Virus record (IMG/VR): IMGVR_UViG_3300042402_002579
Coordinates: 1-64,000 of that record
Source of the DNA: a virus
DNA: 64,000 nucleotides
Reading direction: 5' to 3' (one strand)
Of the stretch, positions 1 through 5,383 are shown piece by piece. A program made the position numbers and the translations under genes. The notes under the pieces were generated by a model, which saw nothing but the letters and a program-made list of their open reading frames with translations, made no database searches and was not told where the DNA came from. The stretch's first letter is position 1. Each line of letters begins with the position of its first letter.

Positions 1-48
1 TGCTTCATACGCAGTCTATCGCTGGTTCGAGTCCAGCTATTACCACCA
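1..48 (+). tRNA. tRNA-Met(CAT), 3' part
   Basis: Only the 3' portion is in the window. The loop TTCATAC with its 3' stem gives anticodon CAT. The T arm GCTGG/CCAGC closes around TTCGAGT, followed by acceptor strand TATTACC, discriminator A and an encoded CCA. Elongator Met and a CAT-anticodon Ile tRNA cannot be told apart without the 5' half. Confidence 0.8.
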
Positions 49-53
49 GATGT

Positions 54-127
54 TGGGGGTTAGTTAAATGGTATAACCGCGGATTTTGATTCCGCTATTA
101 AAGGTTCGATTCCTTTACCCTCTGCCA
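54..127 (+). tRNA. tRNA-Gln(TTG)
   Basis: Anticodon arm GCGGA/TCCGC encloses loop TTTTGAT, giving anticodon TTG. The T arm is AAAGG TTCGATT CCTTT and CCA is encoded. The acceptor begins with a weak T:T first pair and then G-C/G-T pairs, in keeping with the weak first pair usual in tRNA-Gln. It lies six bases after the preceding tRNA. Confidence 0.92.
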
Positions 128-132
128 TATAT

Positions 133-207
133 CGGTCCGTAGCTCAGTGGAAGAGTTCTGGTCTTCGAAACCAGCTGTCGGGAGTTCGAATCTCTCCGGA
201 CCGGCCA
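133..207 (+). tRNA. tRNA-Arg(TCG)
   Basis: Acceptor CGGTCCG pairs perfectly with CGGACCG, followed by discriminator G and encoded CCA. Anticodon arm CTGGT/ACCAG encloses CTTCGAA. Position 33 is T, so the anticodon is TCG (Arg, CGN codons). The T loop is canonical TTCGAAT. Confidence 0.9.
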
Positions 208-223
208 TAACAAGGAGATAGTA

Positions 224-430
224 ATGAAAGCAATGACATTTATAAATGAAAGAAACGGTGAGCAGGTAGTATGTGACGATATCCGTGCCGTTCAGGTCAT
301 AGACGGCATAGACTATCTCATAGTACACAAACAAGATAATCCTCGCCCTTTTATGATGCGCAAGGATGCTCTTAAAAAAGTCAACGGTGTTGGTAGTGTA
401 ATGGCTGCACGGCTGTCTGTGAAACAGTAA
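224..430 (+). CDS. Small hypothetical protein (68 aa)
   Basis: This is a short acidic/basic mixed protein that I do not recognise. It starts 10 bases after a good Shine-Dalgarno (AAGGAG), which supports translation from this ATG. No signal peptide, membrane segment or metal motif is visible. It sits between the Arg and Phe tRNA genes, in a block where small genes alternate with tRNA genes. The last 15 or so codons overlap a sequence that folds as a His-type tRNA (386-459), so its C-terminus may have been reshaped by tRNA insertion. Expression is likely on the tRNA transcript. Confidence 0.6.
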   Translation: MKAMTFINERNGEQVVCDDIRAVQVIDGIDYLIVHKQDNPRPFMMRKDALKKVNGVGSVMAARLSVKQ

Positions 431-459
431 GAGAGAGTTCGATTCTCCCCTTCACCCCA
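386..459 (+). tRNA. tRNA-His(GTG)-like, overlapping the 3' end of a CDS
   Basis: Anticodon arm GCTGT/ACAGT encloses CTGTGAA, giving anticodon GTG. The D arm is GTGT/GCAC with GG in the loop. Taking the extra G(-1):C73 pair typical of His, the acceptor reads GGTGTTGG against CCTTCACC with two adjacent T:T mismatches, then CCA. The T arm has one mismatch and its loop is one base out of register. It could be a functional but divergent tRNA-His or a decayed one. Confidence 0.6.
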
Positions 460-461
460 AT

Positions 462-537
462 GCCGCTTTAGCTGATGTGGTCATAGCACCGGTTTGAAGC
501 ACCGAGGAACCAGGTTCGATCCCTGGGGGCGGCACCA
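462..537 (+). tRNA. tRNA-Phe(GAA)
   Basis: Acceptor GCCGCTT pairs with GGGCGGC using two G-T pairs, followed by discriminator A and CCA. The D stem is GCT/AGC and the T arm is CCAGG TTCGATC CCTGG. The anticodon loop TTGAAGC, closed by CGGT/ACCG, gives anticodon GAA. The first anticodon-stem pair is a C:A mismatch. Confidence 0.85.
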
Positions 538-556
538 AATTATTTTAAAATAATTG

Positions 557-585
557 TTGACAGGAAGTAGAATAGACTATATAAT
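557..585 (+). promoter_or_regulatory. Sigma70-type promoter of the tRNA-Leu operon
   Basis: A perfect TTGACA (557-562) and a perfect TATAAT (580-585) are separated by 17 bases. The expected start is near 592, about 48 bases before the mature 5' end of tRNA-Leu. This is one of the strongest promoters in the window by consensus. Confidence 0.93.
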
Positions 586-609
586 AGTTACATACTAAGA
601 AGTTAGTAG

Positions 610-624
610 TGTTCTTTAAAAATT
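610..624 (+). promoter_or_regulatory. boxA-like antitermination element
   Basis: TGTTCTTTAAAAATT lies between the promoter at 557-585 and tRNA-Leu. It resembles the boxA region of proteobacterial rRNA operon leaders (TGCTCTTTA core), where NusB/NusE bind and prevent Rho termination. The position in the untranslated leader of a stable-RNA operon fits that role. Function is inferred from sequence similarity only. Confidence 0.55.
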
Positions 625-639
625 AAATGTAAATTATTT

Positions 640-716
640 GCCCCGGTGACGGAATTGGTATACGTGTTGGTCTTAGAAGCCAAATTTTAGGAGTTCGAGT
701 CTCCTCTGGGGCACCA
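640..716 (+). tRNA. tRNA-Leu(TAG)
   Basis: Acceptor GCCCCGG pairs with CTGGGGC, with discriminator A and CCA. The anticodon loop CTTAGAA between TTGGT and GCCAA gives anticodon TAG. The D region has the GACGGAATTGG form usual for Leu. It is the first gene after the promoter/boxA leader. Confidence 0.9.
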
Positions 717-876
717 TTAATTGAAGGCATTGACAGGTATCGTCTAGGGACGCTTAGACTCATGAGGAATAGGGCCATCTTGCTCCTCTGACAAAACTGT
801 GGCAATGGCTTAGGAGGGAAAGCATCCCACTCCAAAATTCGCTAAGTCCCATAGGGCTATAGTGCTTTCAATTAAT
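717..876 (+). ncRNA. Structured RNA of unknown class between tRNA genes
   Basis: The segment is closed by a 14-bp inverted repeat (716-729 with 863-876, one G-T pair). Inside are hairpin GTCTA/TAGAC (742-746/755-759), whose loop GGGAC (747-751) is complementary to GTCCC (846-850); GCCAT (774-778) with ATGGC (805-809); CTCCT (783-787) with AGGAG (812-816), which crosses the previous helix; and GGGA/TCCC (816-819/825-828). There is no open reading frame of note. It is cotranscribed with flanking tRNAs. I could not match it to RNase P, tmRNA, SRP or 6S RNA. T4 carries two stable RNAs of unknown role (C and D) in its tRNA cluster, a possible analogue. Confidence 0.65.
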
Positions 877-882
877 GGTACC

Positions 883-958
883 GGGTCGTTAGCTCAGTTG
901 GTAGAGCGTCTGCCTTACACGCAGAATGTCGGCAGTTCGAGACTGTCACGACCCACCA
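883..958 (+). tRNA. tRNA-Val(TAC)
   Basis: A fully canonical cloverleaf: acceptor GGGTCGT/ACGACCC, D stem GCTC/GAGC, anticodon arm TCTGC CTTACAC GCAGA (anticodon TAC), T arm GGCAG TTCGAGA CTGTC, discriminator A and CCA. Confidence 0.96.
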
Positions 959-966
959 AGCGATAC

Positions 967-1054
967 GGAGCATTGGCCGACTGGTTAAGGCAACAGATTG
1001 CTAATCTGTCATTCAGCAATGGGTGAGTAGGTTCGATTCCTACATGCTCCGCCA
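967..1054 (+). tRNA. tRNA-Ser(GCT)
   Basis: Acceptor GGAGCAT/ATGCTCC, anticodon arm ACAGA TTGCTAA TCTGT (anticodon GCT), a long class II variable arm, T arm with TTCGATT, discriminator G and CCA. The long variable arm fits Ser. Confidence 0.95.
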
Positions 1055-1076
1055 ATTTTTTTAAAAGAGGAAATAT

Positions 1077-1253
1077 ATGAAACCAGGTCCAAATTATAGA
1101 ATGTCGTCGCTGACTAAAACCAGTCTAGCGTTAAATGTATTTAAAAATGCTCACGACAGAGGGCAGTGGAAGCGAGCAATGATTGATGCAGAGTTGTCTG
1201 CTGCTGTGCAACCAAAACGTGAAAAGCGTCCATCGGGTCCACAAGGAAAATAA
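1077..1253 (+). CDS. Small basic hypothetical protein (58 aa)
   Basis: A 58-residue, Lys/Arg-rich protein that I do not recognise. The ATG follows an AGAGGA Shine-Dalgarno by seven bases. It lies between tRNA-Ser and tRNA-Ala in the same direction, three bases before tRNA-Ala, so it is very likely part of the tRNA operon. The C-terminal third is rich in Lys, Arg and Pro and may be disordered or nucleic-acid binding; that is a guess from composition. Confidence 0.6.
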   Translation: MKPGPNYRMSSLTKTSLALNVFKNAHDRGQWKRAMIDAELSAAVQPKREKRPSGPQGK

Positions 1254-1256
1254 ATT

Positions 1257-1332
1257 GGGGGTGTAGCTCATCTGGTAGAGCAGGACCTTTGCAAGGTCAA
1301 GGTAGCGGGTTCAAGTCCTGTCACCTCCACCA
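1257..1332 (+). tRNA. tRNA-Ala(TGC)
   Basis: Acceptor GGGGGTG/CACCTCC (one G-T), D stem GCTC/GAGC, anticodon loop TTTGCAA giving TGC, T arm GCGGG TTCAAGT CCTGT, discriminator A and CCA. One G:A mismatch opens the anticodon stem. Confidence 0.93.
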
Positions 1333-1339
1333 AAGTATT

Positions 1340-1414
1340 GCCGGTTTAGCTCAGTGGTAGAGCAACCGCCTTGTAAGCGGTAGGTCGTCAGTTCAATCCC
1401 GACAACCGGCACCA
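1340..1414 (+). tRNA. tRNA-Thr(TGT)
   Basis: Acceptor GCCGGTT/AACCGGC, D stem GCTC/GAGC, anticodon arm ACCGC CTTGTAA GCGGT (anticodon TGT), T arm GTCAG/CCGAC with one mismatch, discriminator A and CCA. Confidence 0.94.
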
Positions 1415-1430
1415 GTATTACCAAAAAGCA

Positions 1431-1459
1431 TTGACACTTAGCATAAAGAGTGTTATAAT
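1431..1459 (+). promoter_or_regulatory. Sigma70-type promoter upstream of rpoZ
   Basis: Perfect TTGACA (1431-1436), 17-base spacer and perfect TATAAT (1454-1459). The expected start is near 1466, giving a leader of about 270 nt before rpoZ. Confidence 0.92.
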
Positions 1460-1465
1460 AGTTTT

Positions 1466-1736
1466 GTTGTCTAGCAATAGGCAACCGGTGAAGCGAAGGG
1501 TAGATGAGGATAGACACACAGGCGTGAGCTCCATGCTTACTCCGAACTTACAATCCAACTTGAAATTGGAACGTGTTTATGTGATCCGATCCCTAATAGA
1601 ATGTCATTTGTCAATCGGAAATATATGGACCTCTGTGTATTGAACTTTGCACATTGTCAAAGGAAGATTATCTTCCATTGTTCTTTGTCCGGTCTATTGC
1701 TTGACCTTTCGTCGACCCGTTTAAATAGGAAATAAA
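1466..1736 (+). promoter_or_regulatory. Long structured 5' leader of rpoZ
   Basis: This gene-free stretch starts, at the predicted transcript 5' end, with an 8-bp hairpin GTTGTCTA/TAGGCAAC capped by a GCAA (GNRA) tetraloop (1466-1485). Further hairpins include CCAA/TTGG, CCGAT/ATCGG and GGAAGAT/ATCTTCC. No convincing reading frame fills it. It may be an independent RNA, a regulatory leader or simply a stabilising 5' structure. No known riboswitch was recognised. Confidence 0.5.
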
Positions 1737-1982
1737 ATGTCAAGATTTTCGTCAGAAAAAGCAGTTGAGATGATCGGTAACAGATTTGATCTAGTTCTAG
1801 CAGCTTCTCAGAGATCCAGAGAAATAAAAAATGGATCGATTCAAAGAGTCGATGGTAAAGATGCTAGTCCCAATACCACTGCTCTAAGAGAAATTGAAGC
1901 AGGCAAATACACTCTTCAAGAATGGTTAAGCAAAATTCCTCGTAAAAAGAAAGGATACAAAGATGAATATTTCCCTACGTAA
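1737..1982 (+). CDS. rpoZ: RNA polymerase omega subunit (phage-borne)
   Basis: This is an omega subunit: residues 8-24 carry the conserved core AVEMIGNRFDLVLAASQ followed by an Arg-rich helix, and residues 47-57 match the TTALREIEAGKYT block. The protein is 81 aa, close to bacterial omega (about 90 in E. coli) but with a different, Lys-rich C-tail. Omega binds beta' and aids core assembly and ppGpp response in hosts. It follows a sigma70-consensus promoter and a long leader, and its end overlaps the next gene by 20 bases. A phage copy could replace host omega in the polymerase; that is inference. Confidence 0.93.
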   Translation: MSRFSSEKAVEMIGNRFDLVLAASQRSREIKNGSIQRVDGKDASPNTTALREIEAGKYTLQEWLSKIPRKKKGYKDEYFPT

Positions 1983-2535
1983 AGCCAATGTTGTGCAAGC
2001 CAACATCAATGATGCTATCAAAAGCATCAACATCGAAACAACCTTAGAACTCAATGAGTTCCAAGACGTGCAGGCGGCTTTAGTCAAAGCCAACGAAACA
2101 CTGTTTGCCAATGACGGTCGTCGTCAGCGCCTACTGTTGGCTCTGTACAACATTCGTGGGCTAGTAGGAGCAGCCAATGCTCAAAGTGGAGTTGACACTA
2201 AACTGGCCACTGCGGCCTTTATTGATAAACGTGTTGCTCAACTGGATGAGCTGGCCAAACTGTCTCCAGTCACCGATCTTGCAGTGATCACCGGCAAGTT
2301 AGAAAAGATCAAGAACAGCGAAGGCGACAGTCGTCGTAGCCTTTATGGTTACAATGATACTGTTAGTACAACAGTGATTGGTCAAGATCAAATTGATCAA
2401 ATCAAGGCTGAGATTAAAAATCTCAAGAAGCAGAAGCAAAAGATCAATGACGAGATCCTTGAGCTAAACATCAAGACAGAGATCCCGTTAAGTGACGAAG
2501 TAATGGCAACACTGACTGCAGAAAGCCTGATCTAA
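1963..2535 (+). CDS. Hypothetical protein with C-terminal coiled coil (190 aa)
   Basis: I do not recognise this protein. It starts inside the 3' end of rpoZ, which suggests translational coupling. Residues roughly 140-175 are a Lys/Glu/Ile-rich heptad-like stretch likely to form a coiled coil; the N-terminal half is helical and Ala/Leu-rich. There are no Cys clusters, signal peptide or membrane segments. It is followed by a 7-bp hairpin (2548-2568) and then by initiator tRNA, so it belongs to the same tRNA/small-gene operon. It could partner omega, judged only from the overlap. Confidence 0.75.
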   Translation: MNISLRKANVVQANINDAIKSINIETTLELNEFQDVQAALVKANETLFANDGRRQRLLLALYNIRGLVGAANAQSGVDTKLATAAFIDKRVAQLDELAKLSPVTDLAVITGKLEKIKNSEGDSRRSLYGYNDTVSTTVIGQDQIDQIKAEIKNLKKQKQKINDEILELNIKTEIPLSDEVMATLTAESLI

Positions 2536-2547
2536 CAGACCCCGTGG

Positions 2548-2568
2548 CTAACCAACGTTACTGGTTAG
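2548..2568 (+). other. Intergenic hairpin before initiator tRNA
   Basis: CTAACCA (2548-2554) and TGGTTAG (2562-2568) form a perfect 7-bp stem with a 7-base loop, 11 bases before tRNA-fMet. No T tract follows, so it is more likely an RNA-processing or stability element than an intrinsic terminator. Confidence 0.5.
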
Positions 2569-2579
2569 GACCTAATTAT

Positions 2580-2655
2580 CGCGGGATGGAAAAGTTGGCA
2601 TTTCGTCAGTCTCATAAGCTGAAGGTCGTCGGTTCGAATCCGGCTCCCGCAACCA
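2580..2655 (+). tRNA. Initiator tRNA-fMet(CAT)
   Basis: It begins CGCGGGA and ends TCCCGCA-A-CCA, so the first position is an unpaired C1:A72, the hallmark of bacterial initiator tRNA. The anticodon loop CTCATAA gives CAT, and the T arm GTCGG TTCGAAT CCGGC matches bacterial fMet closely. The D arm is unusual and A-rich. The three G-C pairs above the anticodon loop that are typical of initiators are not intact here. Confidence 0.88.
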
Positions 2656-2662
2656 ATACAAT

Positions 2663-2812
2663 ATGAAACTATTTGAAGCAACAATTAGAGTTAATGGTAA
2701 AGAATTTAAGGATCGAGTAGGAGCCAACTCGGCAGAGGAAGCACGTATGTTATTACAACAGCGTCACGGTCCTAGAGCTGTTCCATTTATTCCACACATG
2801 ATTCCAAGTTAA
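2663..2812 (+). CDS. Small hypothetical protein (49 aa)
   Basis: A 49-residue protein starting seven bases after initiator tRNA and ending three bases before tRNA-Pro. It has a plausible beta-alpha pattern (MKLFEATIRVNG, then a helix with EEARMLLQQRHG) reminiscent of small phage proteins with a beta-strand plus helix, but I assign no function. No clear Shine-Dalgarno precedes it, so it may be expressed weakly or by re-initiation. Confidence 0.55.
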   Translation: MKLFEATIRVNGKEFKDRVGANSAEEARMLLQQRHGPRAVPFIPHMIPS

Positions 2813-2815
2813 TTT

Positions 2816-2892
2816 CGGAGTGTGGCGCAGTCTGGTAGCGCACCTGGTTTGGGACCAGGGGGTCCAAGGTTCGAATCCTTGTACTCCGACCA
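2816..2892 (+). tRNA. tRNA-Pro(TGG)
   Basis: Canonical cloverleaf: CGGAGTG/TACTCCG acceptor, GCGC/GCGC D stem, CCTGG TTTGGGA CCAGG anticodon arm (TGG), CAAGG TTCGAAT CCTTG T arm, discriminator A and CCA. Confidence 0.95.
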
Positions 2893-2911
2893 ATTTTTAT
2901 AAAAGGCAACA

Positions 2912-3097
2912 ATGACAAGAGAAGAAGATCAAGCAGCAACAGATGCAGCAGTAGCAGAATTTCTAGCCAACGGTGGAGTTGTACAACAACTAAAACCAAA
3001 TCAGAGTGGAAGAGTCGAGGGCGAATCTTATTCTATGTGGTCAAAGAAAAAACCTTCAACATCGCCTTTGGCCAAAGCGCCAGAAGACGATGAATAA
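2912..3097 (+). CDS. Small hypothetical protein (61 aa)
   Basis: A short protein with an Ala-rich helical N-terminus, the motif AEFLANGGVVQQLKP in the middle, and a charged, probably disordered tail ending in acidic residues. The central motif resembles small conserved proteins of T4-like marine phages; the function is unknown. It lies between tRNA-Pro and tRNA-Gly, with a weak AAAGG ribosome site. Composition and codon use match its neighbours. Confidence 0.6.
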   Translation: MTREEDQAATDAAVAEFLANGGVVQQLKPNQSGRVEGESYSMWSKKKPSTSPLAKAPEDDE

Positions 3098-3111
3098 ATA
3101 GAAACAACAAT

Positions 3112-3185
3112 GCGGGGTTCGTATAGTGGTAATACCTCAGCCTTCCAAGCTGATGCGGAGAGTTCGATTCTCTTACCCCGCTCCA
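3112..3185 (+). tRNA. tRNA-Gly(TCC)
   Basis: Acceptor GCGGGGT/ACCCCGC, short D stem GTA/TAC, anticodon arm TCAGC CTTCCAA GCTGA (anticodon TCC), T arm with TTCGATT, discriminator T and CCA. It ends the tRNA block. Confidence 0.95.
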
Positions 3186-3205
3186 TTTTAGGGTAGTTGC
3201 AAACC

Positions 3206-3769
3206 ATGATATTCATAGAAAAGAAAAATTATCTACCAGCAGAAATATATGACAGAACTTACGGATCTATAAAAGATAATCCTTCTATTCCTTGGACATA
3301 CGGACATGGTATTTCACTACCAGATTTACCTAACGATCATAGCGACTGGGATTTTGCATTTTGTCATCACCTTTTTATTCACGGAGCTTCTACTGGTTCT
3401 TTAGGAGATCGAGGTGTTGAATTTTGTAAAAAGATGTGCGAAGATTTTGATTTAAAATTAAAAGATATTGTACGTATTAGAATGGGGCTAATAACTAAAA
3501 CACCTCATCATGTTAGGTACCATCCCCATACAGATTTTGATTACCCTCACCTTACAGCACTGTACTACTTGACCACTTGTAATGGACCTACGGTAATTTA
3601 TAATAAAAAGCAACCAGACCTAGAAAATCTAGAAGACATGATAGAAATACCCTGCGAAGAAAATAAGCTGGTTATCATTGATGGAAATTATTATCATACC
3701 CCAGTTTCACAAACAGATAAAAAACAACGAATAGTTATTGCTTTTAATTTTACTGTAGAAAATGATTAA
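3206..3769 (+). CDS. 2OG-Fe(II) oxygenase-like protein
   Basis: This is a likely 2-oxoglutarate/Fe(II)-dependent dioxygenase. The iron triad is visible as H108-T-D110 and H164, with R175 placed to bind 2-oxoglutarate, in a double-stranded beta-helix pattern of alternating strands. At 187 aa it is a minimal oxygenase domain, like the prolyl-hydroxylase-type proteins common in marine phages. I start it at the ATG at 3206 and not an in-frame TTG nine bases earlier. It overlaps the next oxygenase-like gene by eight bases. The substrate, protein or small molecule, cannot be inferred. Confidence 0.8.
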   Translation: MIFIEKKNYLPAEIYDRTYGSIKDNPSIPWTYGHGISLPDLPNDHSDWDFAFCHHLFIHGASTGSLGDRGVEFCKKMCEDFDLKLKDIVRIRMGLITKTPHHVRYHPHTDFDYPHLTALYYLTTCNGPTVIYNKKQPDLENLEDMIEIPCEENKLVIIDGNYYHTPVSQTDKKQRIVIAFNFTVEND

Positions 3770-4340
3770 AGTAATCGACTATAACGATACGTTTAGAAAA
3801 TTTGACTTTAGTTCTACGATCAGTAAAGAAGATAATACAACTGCCATAGGCATTATAAAGAATATTATCGCTGATGGGAACTACTTTACAAATAGTCCTA
3901 AATTTCAAACTCGAGAAAACATTTTTGCTCGACAGGAAGCTGTATGGTTAAAGTACCGTATGAGCTTTCTGTTCTCGTTGTTTATGTATCTTGGTCGTGA
4001 AGTCAAAGTGTCTAACATGATGGCCTGGTCATTTATGACCAATCTTGAGGGTGCCGAAGATAGAGAAACACTATGGCACAATCATTGGCATCCACAGAAT
4101 CCCAATGCCAAGATGATGAGCGGCATTTTTTATCTACACATTCCCGAAGACGTAAAAGATCGTGACTACTGCGGAACTGAAATGGCTCCCAATGGTCCTA
4201 AAAATGATGGGAAATTTTTTGTTCGACCCAGTGATTATAATTGGTTATTATATCCTAGCGATCAATGGCATCGCCCAGGCATAGTTCAGAGTGCCGATTA
4301 TAGATTTATTCTAGCAGTTGATATAGAATACTGCCTGTAA
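3762..4340 (+). CDS. Putative 2OG-Fe(II) oxygenase (192 aa)
   Basis: The likely iron ligands are in the motif WHNHWH (H106/H108) and the distal WHRPG (H170), with R181 as the probable 2-oxoglutarate contact, the layout of phage 2OG oxygenases of the TIGR02466-like type. The N-terminal 80 residues are helical. It overlaps the preceding oxygenase, so the two are translationally coupled and may act in series. The first motif is HxH rather than classical HxD, so chemistry could differ or the protein could be inactive. Confidence 0.65.
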   Translation: MIKVIDYNDTFRKFDFSSTISKEDNTTAIGIIKNIIADGNYFTNSPKFQTRENIFARQEAVWLKYRMSFLFSLFMYLGREVKVSNMMAWSFMTNLEGAEDRETLWHNHWHPQNPNAKMMSGIFYLHIPEDVKDRDYCGTEMAPNGPKNDGKFFVRPSDYNWLLYPSDQWHRPGIVQSADYRFILAVDIEYCL

Positions 4341-4347
4341 CTGGATT

Positions 4348-5124
4348 ATGGAAAAATCTTTCAATCGTGTAATAGCCTATGGTTGCAGTTTTACCGCAGG
4401 GGACGAGATCATGGATCACGTGTTCATGGACACGTCTTTTGAAAAATGTAATCGTATAAAACGTCAATATATTATAGATGTAGGAAGAATTGATGCTGGA
4501 GCTAAATTTAGAAAAACATATAACATTCAGAAAGCTGATGCAGAACTAAATCGCAACCACTCGTGGGCAGCTTGTTTGGCCAAACACCTAGATTTGCCTT
4601 TTGAAAATCGAGCAATCAGTGGTTCGGGTATAGATCAAGTGTATTTCACTATATATCATGATCTGTTAAGGTCCAGTATATCTAAAACAGATTTAGTATT
4701 GGTAGGGCTTCCTCCTCAATATAGAATGATTGATTTTAGAAACCCTCATAAGCCACTACCTTTACTACTTGCTCATTTAGATAAAGATAATGTAGAAAAT
4801 AAATTGTTAATTGATATGTTTAATGATGATTTTGCACATTTTCATTATTTCAAAACTGTTGAATTATTGTGCAATTTAAAAATTAACATTCGACTACAGC
4901 CCATGCTTCCAAATATGATTTTGGGGGCATCTTACAAAATAAAACATACAAGCGATTATATCAACAGTGTTTGGGCCAACAGCACGAAGAATATGCTACT
5001 ACCTGAAGAATCTTTAAAACATCCGACAGTAAACGGGGAGAAAATTATGTGCGAATTCGGACATCCCCCGGTTGAGTCGCATGTGTTGTTGGCTGAAAAA
5101 ATTTACAGCCAAGTTGAGTTTTAG
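4348..5124 (+). CDS. SGNH/GDSL-like hydrolase family protein
   Basis: Residues 11-16 (YGCSFT) match SGNH block I, with Ser14 as the nucleophile candidate; the motif RAISGSGIDQ matches the glycine block II, and a C-terminal FGHPP segment may supply the catalytic His. Family members are esterases, lipases or acyltransferases acting on lipids or glycans. The protein is 258 aa with no obvious signal peptide, so it probably acts in the cytoplasm. It follows two oxygenase genes by eight bases. Two other SGNH-like genes (15645, 23576) occur in the window. Confidence 0.7.
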   Translation: MEKSFNRVIAYGCSFTAGDEIMDHVFMDTSFEKCNRIKRQYIIDVGRIDAGAKFRKTYNIQKADAELNRNHSWAACLAKHLDLPFENRAISGSGIDQVYFTIYHDLLRSSISKTDLVLVGLPPQYRMIDFRNPHKPLPLLLAHLDKDNVENKLLIDMFNDDFAHFHYFKTVELLCNLKINIRLQPMLPNMILGASYKIKHTSDYINSVWANSTKNMLLPEESLKHPTVNGEKIMCEFGHPPVESHVLLAEKIYSQVEF

Positions 5125-5327
5125 GTGTTTTGTGGAGGCCTTGCAGTCAACAATCGAGGATTTCCAACATATTCAGCTGGGCTTGGTGTTTTGCTATATT
5201 CAGGCGCATTTGCTTTAATCCAAACGTCAACAGCGATTATGTGCGGCATTATATCTCCGCCCTGTTGCCATACAAACAATCCTTGGGATAAGTTTTCTAA
5301 AAGTTCTTTGATAGATTCTTCAGTCAT
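5121..5327 (-). CDS. Small hypothetical protein (68 aa)
   Basis: A convergent small gene whose stop overlaps that of the SGNH gene by four bases. A clear TTGGAG Shine-Dalgarno sits about six bases before its ATG, which supports translation on this strand rather than the opposite one. The protein is a short helical N-terminus followed by a Pro-rich tail. I do not recognise it and no motif suggests a role. Confidence 0.55.
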   Translation of the reverse strand: MTEESIKELLENLSQGLFVWQQGGDIMPHIIAVDVWIKANAPEYSKTPSPAEYVGNPRLLTARPPQNT

Positions 5328-5370
5328 GTTTTCTCCAATATCAAGTAGACTAATTACTATGTATTTAACA

Positions 5371-5378
5371 AATAAATA
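5371..5378 (+). promoter_or_regulatory. T4-late-type promoter octamer AATAAATA
   Basis: AATAAATA lies five bases before the ATG at 5384. With T4 late geometry the transcript would start at or next to the start codon. Confidence 0.6.
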
Positions 5379-5383
5379 GTTTT

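Noticed and set aside
623-835. Antisense reading frame across tRNA-Leu and the adjacent RNA
   Set aside because: It is the complement of a tRNA and a structured RNA; no ribosome site and a tRNA-derived peptide typical of mispredictions.
716-876. Reading the structured RNA as RNase P RNA, hammerhead ribozyme or SRP RNA
   Set aside because: A GAGGAA stretch recalls RNase P and CATGAG recalls hammerhead, but the remaining conserved core residues of each are missing.
5125-5379. Plus-strand 84-aa reading frame after the SGNH gene
   Set aside because: The opposite-strand frame has a good Shine-Dalgarno and a more natural composition; the plus frame has neither.
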